DNA of 64,000 bases from Micrococcus flavus (GCF_014204815.1 NZ_JACHMC010000001.1:1302001-1366000); one strand, 5' to 3'. Counted from the first letter of the stretch, positions 19,094 to 30,050 are shown. Numbers and translations: made by a program. Notes: generated from the letters alone by a model not told the origin.

Positions 19094-19510
19094 ATGTCGA
19101 TCACCTCCCTCCTCACCGGTCGCGCGACGGCCCTCCTCCCCCTGCCCGCCCGTCTGGCCCTGACGTTCGGTCCCCGCGCCGTGCGTGCCTACGGCGACTG
19201 GCGCAGCAAGAAGGGCCGTGCGGCGGCCGCTTCGAAGCTCGGCGGCCGGGTCCCGCGCCGCGGCGCGCAGCAGCGCGGCCGTGCTGCCTCGCGTCGGAAC
19301 GGCTTCCCGTGGGGCGTGGGCCTCGGGGGCGTCGCTCTCGGCGCTCTCAGCACCGCGGCGGCGCTCCTCGGCGGGAAGGCGCTGAAGGAGCACTCGTCCC
19401 GCGGCACCCGCACCGAGATCGGGTCCACCGGTCAGACCCTCGTGACCCGCGCGGACACCACCACGGCCGCCCCGGTCACGCGCACCGTGATCGAGCACCC
19501 CGGCCACTGA
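19094..19510 (+). CDS. Small basic hypothetical protein with one membrane segment
   Basis: 138 residues, not recognised. It begins MSITSLLTGRATALLPLP, with a basic middle full of R and K (RRGAQQRGRAASRR). A glycine/alanine-rich hydrophobic segment (GVGLGGVALGALSTAAALLG) could span the membrane, and a polar tail ends at HPGH. A TACCGT -10-like hexamer ends 7 bases before the ATG, matching the leaderless pattern of other genes in this window and supporting this start. Codon use is host-like, which supports real coding. Confidence 0.6.
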   Translation: MSITSLLTGRATALLPLPARLALTFGPRAVRAYGDWRSKKGRAAAASKLGGRVPRRGAQQRGRAASRRNGFPWGVGLGGVALGALSTAAALLGGKALKEHSSRGTRTEIGSTGQTLVTRADTTTAAPVTRTVIEHPGH

Positions 19511-19594
19511 CCGGTGGGGCGGCGGGCCGTACGCCCTGCGAAGAGCCCACTGTCACACCCGCCGTCCGATCCGGACCTCACCACTACTGAAACG

Positions 19595-19659
19595 AACTGG
19601 TGAGGACACACCCTCACCGGCCCCGCCGACGAGCGCGTGAGGGTGTGTCCTCACCAGTT
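19595..19659. repeat. Perfect 23-bp inverted repeat between convergent genes
   Basis: The arms 19595–19617 and 19637–19659 are exact reverse complements, starting AACTGGTGAGGACACACC, separated by 19 bases. It lies between the small hypothetical gene and the nei stop. It may work as a bidirectional terminator, but the arms are longer and less GC-rich than other terminators here, so a small mobile repeat is also possible. Confidence 0.8.
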
Positions 19660-19685
19660 GGTGTCCGCGAGAGGGAGGTGGGGGG

Positions 19686-20654
19686 TCAGTGCTGGCAGAC
19701 CATGCAGCGGTAGAGCTTGCGGGCCGCCATCTCCTCCACCACGATCGTCTCGCGCCGGCACACGAGGCACGCCTGCCCCTGACGCTTGTACACGTAGTAC
19801 GACGGCCTGCCACCCCCGGGGGCGGCGGCCCGGTGCTCCCGGGTCGTGCTGACGATCCGGCCCAGGCGCACCCCCATGCGCATCAGCTCGCCGTTGTCCC
19901 GGTAGAGGGCAGTCAGGCGCTGCTCCCCCACCTCCCGCGCCGGAGTCCACGGGTCCAGGCCCGCGCGGAACAGCGACTCGGCGCGGAAGATGTTGCCGAC
20001 GCCCGCCACCATGGACTGGTCCATCAGCACCGCGCCGATGGGCCGCCTCGTCCGGGACGCACGGTCCACGAAGGCGTCCGGGGCGTCGTCGTTCAGGGGG
20101 TCCGGGCCGAGCCGTGCCAGGAGGACGTCGGCCTCCTGCCGCGTGAGCAGCTGGCACGCGGTGGCCCCGATCAGGTCCGCCCACCCGTGGACGGTCTGCA
20201 GGCGCAGCCGCACGGTGTCCCGCGGGGCGGGGGCCACCAGGGCGGGCACGCGCGCGGCGGAGACCCCGCACACGAGCTTCTCCTGACCCGAGCCCGGAGC
20301 CGGACGGGGATCGTCGTCGTCGGCGTCCCCGATCTCCACTCGGTCGCCCAGGCCGGGCAGCTCGCGCTCGCCGATCCGCCGGGGCGCGCCGATGGAGGAG
20401 GCCGCGGTGAACGTCCTGTCCCCGCCGAAGCTCACGGCCCCGTACAGGCCGAGGTGGATGTGCAGCACCCGCCCGCCCTCGATGTCGGCGAACAGGTGCT
20501 TGCCGTGCGCCCACGCGCGCTCCAGGACGCGGCCGTCGATGAGCGCGGCGCCCTCGGTGAAGCGGCCCTGCGGGCTCGACGCCCGCACGCGTCGCCCGCC
20601 GAAGACGTCGTCCACCTGCCGGGCCAGACGGTGCAGGGAGTGCCCCTCAGGCAC
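19686..20654 (-). CDS. nei: Fpg/Nei-family DNA glycosylase/AP lyase (endonuclease VIII-like)
   Basis: Base-excision repair enzyme of 322 residues that removes oxidised pyrimidines. The mature N-terminus PEGH supplies P2 as the Schiff-base nucleophile and E3. The H2TH region includes MDQSMVAGVGNIFRAESLF. The C-terminal zinc finger is C-x2-C...C-x2-C in CLVC and CMVC, at the very end. The start is GTG, immediately after the rpiB stop (TGA then GTG), so it is translationally coupled to rpiB. The MPEGH start and acidic insertions fit actinobacterial Nei1-like proteins better than Fpg/MutM. Confidence 0.88.
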   Translation of the reverse strand: MPEGHSLHRLARQVDDVFGGRRVRASSPQGRFTEGAALIDGRVLERAWAHGKHLFADIEGGRVLHIHLGLYGAVSFGGDRTFTAASSIGAPRRIGERELPGLGDRVEIGDADDDDPRPAPGSGQEKLVCGVSAARVPALVAPAPRDTVRLRLQTVHGWADLIGATACQLLTRQEADVLLARLGPDPLNDDAPDAFVDRASRTRRPIGAVLMDQSMVAGVGNIFRAESLFRAGLDPWTPAREVGEQRLTALYRDNGELMRMGVRLGRIVSTTREHRAAAPGGGRPSYYVYKRQGQACLVCRRETIVVEEMAARKLYRCMVCQH

Positions 20655-21128
20655 TCACATCACCACCTCGCCGGTCTGCTCGTACGCGGCGATCTTGCCG
20701 ATGCGGCGCACGTGGCGCTCGTCCTCGGAGAAGGGCTCGGCCAGGAACGCCTCGATGAGCGCGGTGGCCTCCTCGATCGAGTGCTGCCGGCCGCCGACGG
20801 CGACGACGTTCGCGTCGTTGTGCTCGCGGGCGAGCTTCGCGGTCTCCAGGTTCCAGGCGAGCGCCGCACGGATGCCCTTGACCTTGTTGGCGGCGATCTG
20901 CTCGCCGTTGCCGGAGCCGCCCAGGACGATGCCCAGGGAGTCCAGCCCCTCGGCACGCTCCGCGGCGACGGCGCGGGCGGCGTTGATGCAGAAGCCCGGG
21001 TAGTCGTCCAGGGCGTCGTACTCGGCGGGGCCGTGGTCCACCATCTCGTAGCCGGCGGCGGTCAGGTGCGCCACCAGATGGGCGGAGAGCTCCATCCCGG
21101 CGTGGTCGGTGGCGATGTGGACGCGCAT
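20655..21128 (-). CDS. rpiB: Ribose-5-phosphate isomerase B
   Basis: Interconverts ribose-5-phosphate and ribulose-5-phosphate in the pentose phosphate pathway. 157 residues. The N-terminus RVHIATDHAGMEL and the motif VLGGSGNGEQIAANKV are those of the actinobacterial RpiB type, in which a glutamate replaces the cysteine base of the E. coli enzyme. The ATG at 21128 follows AGGAG. A TAGACT -10-like element lies about 40 bp upstream. It is the first gene of an rpiB–nei unit with no spacer. Confidence 0.93.
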   Translation of the reverse strand: MRVHIATDHAGMELSAHLVAHLTAAGYEMVDHGPAEYDALDDYPGFCINAARAVAAERAEGLDSLGIVLGGSGNGEQIAANKVKGIRAALAWNLETAKLAREHNDANVVAVGGRQHSIEEATALIEAFLAEPFSEDERHVRRIGKIAAYEQTGEVVM

Positions 21129-21166
21129 GGGGGCTCCTGTCGGCGGGAGGTCGTGGGGTCCGGGCC

Positions 21167-21172
21167 AGTCTA
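21167..21172 (-). promoter_or_regulatory. Probable -10 element of rpiB–nei
   Basis: TAGACT on the minus strand, about 40 bases before the rpiB ATG. No clear -35 is visible. Confidence 0.4.
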
Positions 21173-21222
21173 GTGAGAGGCGCCCACGGGGATCGGACGG
21201 GCACCCTCGTCCTGGGGCCTGG

Positions 21223-21240
21223 GTGTGCCGGGTGGCACAC
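21223..21240. promoter_or_regulatory. Short inverted repeat upstream of pepN, possible operator
   Basis: GTGTGCC-gggt-GGCACAC is a perfect 7-bp palindrome arm pair in the rpiB/pepN intergenic region, with a related CACTGTGCC just downstream. It could be a repressor site; no regulator is identified. Confidence 0.3.
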
Positions 21241-21319
21241 TGGTGTCCACTGTGCCGTGGCCCCCATCACACGGGCCCGGCGCGCACCACCCGTCCAACA
21301 CCCCAGGAGGAACGTCCCC

Positions 21320-23926
21320 GTGACCACCGCTGCCGCCATGAACATCACCCGCGAGGAGGCCGCCGCCCGCGCCGCGGCCCTGACCGTGGAGTCCTACCAG
21401 GTCGCCCTGGACCTCACCCGCGGCGCGGAGCACTTCGGCTCCACCACCACGGTGACCTTCACGGCCGCCCCCGAGGCGGTGGGCACCCGCACCTGGATCG
21501 ACTTCGTCTCCTCGCAGGCCCCCGAGGTCACCCTCAACGGGGAGCCCGTGGAGATCACGGACTTCGACGGCGCCCGCCTGGAGATCGGCCCGCTCGCGGC
21601 GGAGAACATCCTGGTGGTGGACGGCCTGGCCGACTACACCACCACCGGCGAGGGCCTGCACCGGTTCGTGGACCCCGTGGACGACGAGGTGTACCTCTAC
21701 TCCCAGTTCGAGGTGCCGGACTCCCGCCGCATGTTCGCGGTGTTCGAGCAGCCCGACCTCAAGGCCGCCTTCGCCTTCACCGTGACCGCGCCGGCGCACT
21801 GGGCCGTGGTGTCCAACCAGCCGACCCCCGAGCCGCGGACCCTCGGCGTCGTCGAGACCCCGGAGGTGCCCGCCGGCGTCGACGCCGCCGTGTGGGAGTT
21901 CACCCCCACCCCGCGCATCTCCTCCTACATCACGGCGCTCGTGGCCGGGCCGTACAAGTCCACGCACTCCGAGCTGACCAGCGCCGACGGTCGCACCATC
22001 GCGCTGGGCGCCTACTGCCGCGGCTCCCTGTTCGAGCATCTGGACGCGGACGAGGTCTTCGACCTCACCCGCCGCGGCTTCGAGTTCTTCGAGGCCCAGT
22101 ACGGCCACCCGTACCCGTTCGAGAAGTACGACCAGCTGTTCGTGCCGGAGTTCAACGCGGGGGCCATGGAGAACGCCGGCTGCGTGACCTTCCTGGAGAA
22201 CTACGTGTTCCGCGGCACCGTCACCGAAGCCGTCCGCGAGCGCCGCGCCATCACGATCCTCCACGAGCTGGCCCACATGTGGTTCGGCGATCTGGTGACC
22301 ATGAAGTGGTGGAACGACCTGTGGCTCAACGAGTCCTTCGCGGAGTTCATGTCCACGCTGGCCGCGGCCGAGAACACGGAGTACGAGGGCGCGTGGACCA
22401 CGTTCTCCTCGATGGAGAAGAACTGGGCCTACCGCCAGGACCAGCTCTCCTCGACGCACCCGATCAAGGCGCAGATCCGCGACCTGGACGACGTGCTCGT
22501 GAACTTCGACGGCATCACCTACGCCAAGGGCGCGTCCGTGCTGCGCCAGCTGGTGGCCTGGGTGGGCCAGGAGAACTTCATGGCGGGCGTGCGGGCCTAC
22601 GTCGAGCAGCACGCCTGGCAGAACACCGAGCTGCCGGACCTGATGTCCCAGCTCGAGGCCGCCTCCGGCCGTGACCTGTCCGAGTGGACCCGGCTGTGGC
22701 TGGAGACCTCGGGCGTCAACACGCTCCGCGTGGAGGTGGACACGGACGACGCCGGCACGATCACCTCCCTGCGCCTGCGCCAGACCGCGCCGGACGGCTC
22801 CCCCGCCGCCCCCGGCGACGACGTGCTGCGACCGCACCGGATCGCCGTCGGCTTCTACGACGTGGACGAGTCCGCGGGCCGCCTCACCCGCACCGCGCGC
22901 TTCGAGCTCGACGCGGCGGGCGAGGTCACCGAGGTGGTCGAGGCCGCCGGGAAGGCCCGGCCCGCGCTGATCCTGCCCAACGACGACGACCTGGCCTATG
23001 CCAAGATCCGCCTCGACGACGCCTCGTGGGAGACCGCGGGCGCGCGCCTCGCGGACGTGGACTCCTCGCTGGCCCGTACCCTGCTGTGGGGCGCCGCCTG
23101 GGACACCGTGCGCGACGGGGAGGCCTCCGCGGCCTGGTTCACGGACCTCGTGCTGACGAACATCGGCGCCGAGCAGGACTCCACGGTGGTCCAGACGCTG
23201 CTGCGCCAGCTGGCCACAGCGATCTCCCAGTACCTGCCGGAGGAGCGGTCCGCCGAGGTCCGCGCCGACGCCGCGCGTCGCCTGGAGGCGCTGCTCGACG
23301 GCGCGGGGGCGGGCTCCGACCAGCAGCTGCAGTTCCTCAAGGCGTTCGCGCTGCACGCCCGTGAGGACGCGCAGCTGGACCGGCTGGCGGACGTGCACGG
23401 CCGCCGCGCCGAGGTGCCGGGCCTGGACCTGAACACCGACCTGCGCTGGGAGCTGCTCACCGCGCTCGTGGCCGCCGGCCGGGCCGGCGAGGAGGAGATC
23501 GCGGCGGCCGAGGCCGAGGACGCCACCGCCACCGGCGCGCTCGCCGCCGCGCAGGCCCGCGCCGCCGTCCCGACGGCGGAGGCCAAGCGGGCCGCGTGGG
23601 ACCAGGTGGTGGCCGGGGAGCTGTCCAACATGACCCAGCGGCAGGTGCTGGTGGGCTTCCAGCGCGCCCACGACCCGGCGCTGCTCGCCCCGTTCGCGGA
23701 CGCCTACTTCGACGTCATCGAGCAGGTGTGGGGCTCGCGCTCCCATGAGATGGCCGAGACCGTGGCCGTGCTCGGGTTCCCCGGCTCCCAGGTGAGCGAG
23801 GAGACCGCCGCCCGCGCCACGGAGCTGTCGGATCGCGTGCGGGAGTCGAACGCCGGCCTGGCCCGCACCGTGGCGGAGTCCCGCGACGAGATGGCCCGGG
23901 CACTCAAGGCCCGCGCCGCGGCCTGA
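21320..23926 (+). CDS. pepN: Aminopeptidase N (M1 zinc metallopeptidase)
   Basis: Releases N-terminal amino acids from peptides in the cytosol. 868 residues. The exopeptidase motif GAMEN is present. The zinc site is H315-E-L-A-H319 with the third ligand E338 in NESFAEF, exactly 19 residues after H319. A C-terminal helical ERAP1-like domain completes the M1 fold. The GTG start at 21320 was preferred because AGGAGG lies 9 bases upstream; an ATG six codons later is the alternative. A hairpin follows the stop. It is transcribed alone, divergently from rpiB. Confidence 0.94.
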   Translation: MTTAAAMNITREEAAARAAALTVESYQVALDLTRGAEHFGSTTTVTFTAAPEAVGTRTWIDFVSSQAPEVTLNGEPVEITDFDGARLEIGPLAAENILVVDGLADYTTTGEGLHRFVDPVDDEVYLYSQFEVPDSRRMFAVFEQPDLKAAFAFTVTAPAHWAVVSNQPTPEPRTLGVVETPEVPAGVDAAVWEFTPTPRISSYITALVAGPYKSTHSELTSADGRTIALGAYCRGSLFEHLDADEVFDLTRRGFEFFEAQYGHPYPFEKYDQLFVPEFNAGAMENAGCVTFLENYVFRGTVTEAVRERRAITILHELAHMWFGDLVTMKWWNDLWLNESFAEFMSTLAAAENTEYEGAWTTFSSMEKNWAYRQDQLSSTHPIKAQIRDLDDVLVNFDGITYAKGASVLRQLVAWVGQENFMAGVRAYVEQHAWQNTELPDLMSQLEAASGRDLSEWTRLWLETSGVNTLRVEVDTDDAGTITSLRLRQTAPDGSPAAPGDDVLRPHRIAVGFYDVDESAGRLTRTARFELDAAGEVTEVVEAAGKARPALILPNDDDLAYAKIRLDDASWETAGARLADVDSSLARTLLWGAAWDTVRDGEASAAWFTDLVLTNIGAEQDSTVVQTLLRQLATAISQYLPEERSAEVRADAARRLEALLDGAGAGSDQQLQFLKAFALHAREDAQLDRLADVHGRRAEVPGLDLNTDLRWELLTALVAAGRAGEEEIAAAEAEDATATGALAAAQARAAVPTAEAKRAAWDQVVAGELSNMTQRQVLVGFQRAHDPALLAPFADAYFDVIEQVWGSRSHEMAETVAVLGFPGSQVSEETAARATELSDRVRESNAGLARTVAESRDEMARALKARAAA

Positions 23927-23942
23927 GCCGGGCGGACCGGAG

Positions 23943-23982
23943 GGCTCACCACGGGTGGTCGTCGCTCCACCCGTGGTGAGCC
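23943..23982. terminator. Hairpin terminator shared by convergent genes, overlapping a coding end
   Basis: A perfect 16-bp stem (23943–23958 with 23967–23982) and an 8-base loop, 17 bp after the pepN stop. The hairpin covers the last codons of the opposite-strand gene (stop at 23946–23948). Confidence 0.7.
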
Positions 23983-24608
23983 GCTCCGCCGTGCCACGCC
24001 CGGCTGTGGGGCGGTGCCGCCATGCGTCCTGCCCGCTCCCGGTCCCCGTCGAACAGGGCCCTCGAGAGCCAGGAGACGGCGTTGCGCCATGCTCCGTCCT
24101 CGTCGAGTCCCTCCTCATGGGCTCGGGAGCTCCGCAGCTGCGCCACCTCGAAGCCGAGTGACGTGGTCTCCAGGGCCTCCCGCAGCTCGTCCAGGACGTC
24201 CGCCGGCATGCGGTCGGCGGCGTCCACGACGGCGTACGCCACGTGGGCCCGGTGCGTGGCCGCCAGACCCTCCCACCCGTGGTGGTGGTGCTCCACGACC
24301 TCCACCGGACGCACCGGGTCGGGCTGCAGCAGGGCCTTCCGCCAGTCGTGCTCCCCCGAGTCCAGCAGGTCACCGAGCCGGGACAGCGCCAGCTGGCCGG
24401 CCAGGTGGCGCTCGTGCGGCGGCAGGAGCATACGCGCCCGCTGGTGGATGCTCGACACGCCCCGGCCGATGCGCTCCGCCACGTGGACGGCCACGGTCGA
24501 GTCGACGACGGCCTCGGCCAGGGCCTCGAAGTCCGCCATGTCCCAGGGCAGCCCGTGGCGTGCGGGCCGCAGGGGCGACGCCGGGTGGGCGTCCGTCGTG
24601 ATGGTCAT
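23946..24608 (-). CDS. Hypothetical protein with Myb/SANT-like helix-turn-helix segment
   Basis: 220 residues. Residues about 17–65 read like a short DNA-binding tri-helix: [18 protein letters not shown], then [21 protein letters not shown]. That pattern (acidic helix, helix, G-R-x3-S-I recognition helix) is seen in small actinobacterial regulators. The rest is helical and rich in H, W and E, with histidine-rich patches (VVEHHHHGW). No family name can be given. An AGGAGG-type site precedes the ATG at 24608. It is a single gene convergent with pepN, and its end lies inside a terminator hairpin. Confidence 0.65.
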   Translation of the reverse strand: MTITTDAHPASPLRPARHGLPWDMADFEALAEAVVDSTVAVHVAERIGRGVSSIHQRARMLLPPHERHLAGQLALSRLGDLLDSGEHDWRKALLQPDPVRPVEVVEHHHHGWEGLAATHRAHVAYAVVDAADRMPADVLDELREALETTSLGFEVAQLRSSRAHEEGLDEDGAWRNAVSWLSRALFDGDRERAGRMAAPPHSRAWHGGAAHHGWSDDHPW

Positions 24609-24744
24609 CTCGTCCCCTCCTGACGTGGTGTGTGCGCCCCATCATGACCGCGTCCGAGGGGCGTCCCGCTGCCCGTCCACAGCTGGATCCCTGTGCAGGA
24701 GGGGACAGCGGCGTCGGCGGCTCCCCCTCGTTAGGCTGGCGGGC

Positions 24745-25782
24745 ATGAAGCACACCTTCGCCCTGCGCGCCGAGTGGATCGGCGACCGCGGCACCGGCAC
24801 CTCCGGGGTCCGCGACTTCGACCGGTCCGTCGTCCTCCAGCACCCCGCCGTCGGGGAGATCCAGGCCTCCGCGGCTCGGCCGTTCCGCGGGGACGAGACG
24901 AGGTGGAACCCGGAACTGCTCCTGCTCGGCGCCCTCGCGCAGTGCCACGTGCTCTCCTACCTCCACGCCGCTGCCACCGCCGGGATCGTGGTGACGGGCA
25001 TGACGTGCGGCGCCGAGGGCACCCTCGAGGTGGACGCCGACGGCGCCGGCCGCTTCGCCTCGATCACCCTCACCCCCGCGGTGACGCTGCAGGACGAGGC
25101 CGACCGCGAGCGCGCCGATGCGCTGCACGCCGAGGCGCACCGCATGTGCTTCATCGCCAACTCGGTCAGCGCCCCCATCGAGGTCCGCACCCGGCCGGCG
25201 GATCCGGCCCCGCGCCGCTCCGCCGCCGATGACGCCGCCCGCTCCCTGCCCGACCACTCCGCCCGCCTCGGCGCCCCCCTGGCCGTGCTGCGGCCGCGCG
25301 TCGCCAACCCGCCCTCGACGGTCACCGGCCTGACGGACCGACCGACCGAGGTGGAGCCCGTGGTGGGCACGGCCGCGCCCGGCGCACCCGCCCCGGCCGC
25401 GCCGGGTCAGGCCACGAGCTTCTACGAGGCCGTCGGCGGACACGCCACGTTCGAGAAGCTCGTGCACACCTTCTACGCCGGCGTGCGTGAGGATCCGCTG
25501 CTGGCACCCATGTACCCGGCCGACGACTGGGAGGGCTCCGAGGAGCGCCTGCGGATGTTCCTCGAGCAGTACTGGGGCGGTCCGCGCACCTACGCGGAGC
25601 GGCGCGGCCACCCGCGGCTGCGGATGCGCCACCTGCCCTTCACCGTGGACCCGGCCGCCCGGGACGCGTGGCTGAGGCACATGCGCGCCGCCGTCGACGC
25701 CGTGGACCTGCCGCCGCTGCACGAGGCCGAGCTCTGGGACTACCTGGAGCGCGCGGCGCACTCCCTGGTCAACTCCGCCTGA
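24745..25782 (+). CDS. OsmC-like domain fused to group II truncated haemoglobin
   Basis: 345 residues in one uninterrupted frame. Residues 1–150 form an OsmC/Ohr-type domain with the two cysteines C67 ([11 protein letters not shown]) and C135 ([10 protein letters not shown]) expected of thiol peroxidases in this family. Residues 151–222 are a Pro/Ala-rich linker. Residues 225–345 match a trHbO-type globin ([37 protein letters not shown]), with proximal histidine H296 in RMRHLPF, W309 at the G8 position and Y244 at B10. Both domains look complete. TAGGCT ends 7 bases before the ATG, suggesting a leaderless transcript. A joint role in peroxide or NO/O2 chemistry is inference. Confidence 0.85.
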   Translation: MKHTFALRAEWIGDRGTGTSGVRDFDRSVVLQHPAVGEIQASAARPFRGDETRWNPELLLLGALAQCHVLSYLHAAATAGIVVTGMTCGAEGTLEVDADGAGRFASITLTPAVTLQDEADRERADALHAEAHRMCFIANSVSAPIEVRTRPADPAPRRSAADDAARSLPDHSARLGAPLAVLRPRVANPPSTVTGLTDRPTEVEPVVGTAAPGAPAPAAPGQATSFYEAVGGHATFEKLVHTFYAGVREDPLLAPMYPADDWEGSEERLRMFLEQYWGGPRTYAERRGHPRLRMRHLPFTVDPAARDAWLRHMRAAVDAVDLPPLHEAELWDYLERAAHSLVNSA

Positions 25783-25794
25783 CGCGGCCCTCGC

Positions 25795-25827
25795 CGCTCC
25801 GCCCCGTCACAGGGCGACGGCGGAGCG
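25795..25827. terminator. Possible hairpin between the globin fusion and the next gene
   Basis: CGCTCCGCC (25795–25803) pairs with GGCGGAGCG (25819–25827). It overlaps the 3' end of the convergent minus-strand gene. Moderate stem, large loop. Confidence 0.35.
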
Positions 25828-26520
25828 CCCCAGGACGAATCCGCCCGGGGTGTCCAGGCGGGTCCACGGGCCGGCCGTGCTGAGACGCGCCCGGCCGCCG
25901 GGGCGCAGGAAGCCCAGGGCGTGCGCCCCGAAGGCCATCCCGGCGGGGAAGGCGATGTCGCCGCCGAGCGTCGGGCCCCACATCCGGGCCCGGACCTGGC
26001 GGACCACGGCCTCGCCCGCGTCCTGCGGCAGCGCGGCCCGCACCGCCTCCATCCCCTTCTCGGCCACCTCGATGAGCTCGTCGTCGGACACCTCGGCGCG
26101 CACCGTCCAGCCGGCCCGGGGCGGGGTCAGCGCCGTCCAGGCGGCCTGCTCGCGGGTGGGCGGGAGGGCGAGGTCGAGGGACACGGGGTCCTGCGCACGC
26201 ATGCGGGCCGTGCGCTCCGTGATCGAGCCCAGCGGGACCACCACGTCCAGGTCCTCGACGCCCGCCGCCGTCGTCAGCCCCACGGTGCGCAGGCCGAGCA
26301 CCACCGGCACCCCGTCCCCCAGCCCCTGCGGCTGGAGCACGGACACCCACTGGGCGAGCATGGGCGTGCCGCTGCGGCCGGCCCGCGGGACGACGTGCAG
26401 GCGCATCCCGGTGTCGGCCACGCGGCGGGCGCGCTGGGCGAGCTGGTCGAGGTCGCGGACGGCACGCTCGTCGGTGAGGCGGAGGACGAGGGCATCGGTG
26501 GAGGCGGGCTGCGCGGACAT
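25807..26520 (-). CDS. Conserved hypothetical actinobacterial protein
   Basis: 237 residues, no recognised domain. It starts SAQPASTDALVLRLTDERAV and is a mixed alpha/beta protein with no signal peptide or membrane segment, and a C-terminal region VRARMWGPTLGGDIAFPAG. Its host-like codon bias, clean start and position between convergent and divergent genes support a real gene. A GACAAT hexamer 6 bases before the ATG may be a -10 for a leaderless transcript. The upstream open frame overlapping tesB was rejected. Confidence 0.65.
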   Translation of the reverse strand: MSAQPASTDALVLRLTDERAVRDLDQLAQRARRVADTGMRLHVVPRAGRSGTPMLAQWVSVLQPQGLGDGVPVVLGLRTVGLTTAAGVEDLDVVVPLGSITERTARMRAQDPVSLDLALPPTREQAAWTALTPPRAGWTVRAEVSDDELIEVAEKGMEAVRAALPQDAGEAVVRQVRARMWGPTLGGDIAFPAGMAFGAHALGFLRPGGRARLSTAGPWTRLDTPGGFVLGRSAVAL

Positions 26521-26598
26521 GCCACGATTGTCCCAGGTCCGGCACCGGCCGGCCCCGCCCCCGCGCGCGGCGGGGCGCCGTCGCAGCGAAGGACCCGC

Positions 26599-27591
26599 AT
26601 GAGCCCCCAGACCCCGGAACGCCCCGCCACCGCCCCCGAGGACCCGACCGAGGCTCTCCGGGGCATCCTGGACCTGAAGGACGCCGGGACCGACCCGGTC
26701 ACCGGCGAGCCCCGCTTCGAGGGCACCACGCCGCGCCAGGTCGGAGGGCGCGTGTTCGGCGGCCAGGTGCTGGGCCAGTCGCTCGCGGCCGCGGCCCGCA
26801 CGGTGGACGACGGGCGACCGGTCCACTCCCTGCACGGGTACTTCATCCGCCCCGGCGATGCGCGGCGGCCCATCACCTTCACGGTCGAGGACCTGCGGGA
26901 CGGCCGCTCGTTCTCCGTGCGCCGCGTCCTGGCCTCCCAGGAGGGCGAGGCCATCCTGGCGATGACCTGCTCCTTCCAGGATCCGGCCGAGGGCCTGGAC
27001 CACCAGGTCGCCATGCCGGAGGGCGTCCCCGCCCCGGAGGACCTGCCCTCCACCGCGGACATCCTCGGGCACATCAAGCACCCCATGGCGGAGGAGTCGG
27101 CCTGGCACCGGCCCTTCGACATCCGCCACGTGACCCCGGCCCTGTACCTGGACCCGCCGGCCGAGGCGGAGAGCGTGAACATGGTCTGGATGCGCACGTT
27201 CACACCGCTGGCCGACGATCCGCGGCTGCACGTGGCCGCCCTGGCGTACGCCTCGGACTACACGCTCCTGGAGCCGGTCCTGCGCCGGCACCGCCTGGTC
27301 TGGACCCAGCCGGACATGTCCATCGCGTCCCTCGACCACGCCATGTGGTTCCACCGCCCCGCTCGCGTGGACGAGTGGCTGCTCTACGTGCAGGACTCCC
27401 CGAGCGCCCAGGGCGCCCGCGGCCTCGGCCGGGGGCACGTCTTCACCCGGGACGGGGTCCTCGTGGCCACCGTCGCCCAGGAGGGCATGCTGCGGCTGCC
27501 CACGGGACATGCCGCCACGGCCGCCCGGGCCAAGGACGTGGCCCAGCGCGCGGCTGTCAAGACCATCCTGCGCCGCACCTGGCGGCGCTGA
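26599..27591 (+). CDS. tesB: Acyl-CoA thioesterase II
   Basis: Hydrolyses acyl-CoA thioesters. 330 residues with a double hot-dog fold. The N-terminal half has GRVFGGQVLGQSLAAA and HSLHGYFIRPGD. The C-terminal half has ASLDHAMWFHRPARVDEWLLY, with the Asp of SLDHAMWFH in the catalytic position of TesB enzymes. Length is a little above the usual 285–300 because of an N-terminal extension. The ATG at 26599 has GAAGGA upstream. A strong hairpin follows. It is divergent from the conserved hypothetical gene. Confidence 0.92.
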   Translation: MSPQTPERPATAPEDPTEALRGILDLKDAGTDPVTGEPRFEGTTPRQVGGRVFGGQVLGQSLAAAARTVDDGRPVHSLHGYFIRPGDARRPITFTVEDLRDGRSFSVRRVLASQEGEAILAMTCSFQDPAEGLDHQVAMPEGVPAPEDLPSTADILGHIKHPMAEESAWHRPFDIRHVTPALYLDPPAEAESVNMVWMRTFTPLADDPRLHVAALAYASDYTLLEPVLRRHRLVWTQPDMSIASLDHAMWFHRPARVDEWLLYVQDSPSAQGARGLGRGHVFTRDGVLVATVAQEGMLRLPTGHAATAARAKDVAQRAAVKTILRRTWRR

Positions 27592-27615
27592 TGCGCCGGC
27601 CACGCCCTCGCCCCG

Positions 27616-27663
27616 GCACGACGACGGCCCGCCCCCTCGGAAGGGGACGGGCCGTCGTCGTGC
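27616..27663. terminator. Bidirectional hairpin terminator between tesB and ettA
   Basis: A long stem of about 20 bp with one mismatch (GCACGACGACGGCCCG at the left, complement at the right) closes a tetraloop-like CGGA. It is placed between convergent genes. Confidence 0.75.
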
Positions 27664-27686
27664 GCCCGGGGGCACGCGGGGCGGGC

Positions 27687-29369
<1,683 letters not shown>

Positions 29370-29474
29370 GCGCCCCAGGCTAGTCGCTGGCCCCGGCAAA
29401 CCGGTCATCGCGCCCCGTCGGCCGGGCCGGGCCCGCGGCGGACGGGGGCGCCGAGCGCCCCGGCGCCCCCTCGC

Positions 29475-30050
29475 TCACGCGGCGGCCGGCTGGACGGCCT
29501 CCTCCTCGACCGTCCCGCGGTCCCGTCCGCGGTCCGGATCCGCGCCGACCGCGGCCTCATGGGCGTCCCCGCCGCGGAACGCCTCCGGCAGCTCCCCGCC
29601 GAAGCCGTCGTCGCCCGGGCGGGCGGCGTCGTCCCGGTCCTCCGCGGCGGTCCCACCCTGCCCCGCCGGGCCCTGGCCCTCGGAGCGCCCGGGGCGCAGG
29701 TTGCGCATGAAGGCGGAGGACCCGTAGCCCAAGTCGAGGCCGACGGCGTCGGCGACCACGTCCACGGACGTGCCGGAGCGCTCCTCGGTGCTCCAGTCCC
29801 GCACGCGCAGCCGGCCCGTGACGATGACGGGGTTGCCCTTCTTCACGGACTGGGCGGTGTTGGCGCCCAGCTGGCCGAACGCGGAGACGCTGTACCAGTT
29901 GGTGTGGGCGTCCACCCACATGCCGGCGTCCTTGTCGAAGCGGCGCTCCGTGGTGGCCAGGCGGAAGCCGACCACGGCGGCCCCGGAGGCGGTGTGTCGG
30001 GTGGCCGGGTCCGTGGCCACGAACCCGCGGATGGTGATGGTGTCCTGCAT
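29475..30050 (-). CDS. ssb: Single-stranded DNA-binding protein family
   Basis: OB-fold ssDNA-binding protein of 191 residues. Residues about 1–110 carry the SSB core (TITIRGFVATDP, NWYSVSAFGQLGANTAQSV, GNPVIVTGRLRVRDW). The C-terminal half is disordered, rich in G, D and E, and ends VEEEAVQPAAA rather than the acidic DDDIPF tip of the replicative SSB. It is therefore probably an accessory paralogue, not the rpsF-operon SSB. The ATG is preceded by GAGGGAGGG. Confidence 0.85.
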   Translation of the reverse strand: MQDTITIRGFVATDPATRHTASGAAVVGFRLATTERRFDKDAGMWVDAHTNWYSVSAFGQLGANTAQSVKKGNPVIVTGRLRVRDWSTEERSGTSVDVVADAVGLDLGYGSSAFMRNLRPGRSEGQGPAGQGGTAAEDRDDAARPGDDGFGGELPEAFRGGDAHEAAVGADPDRGRDRGTVEEEAVQPAAA

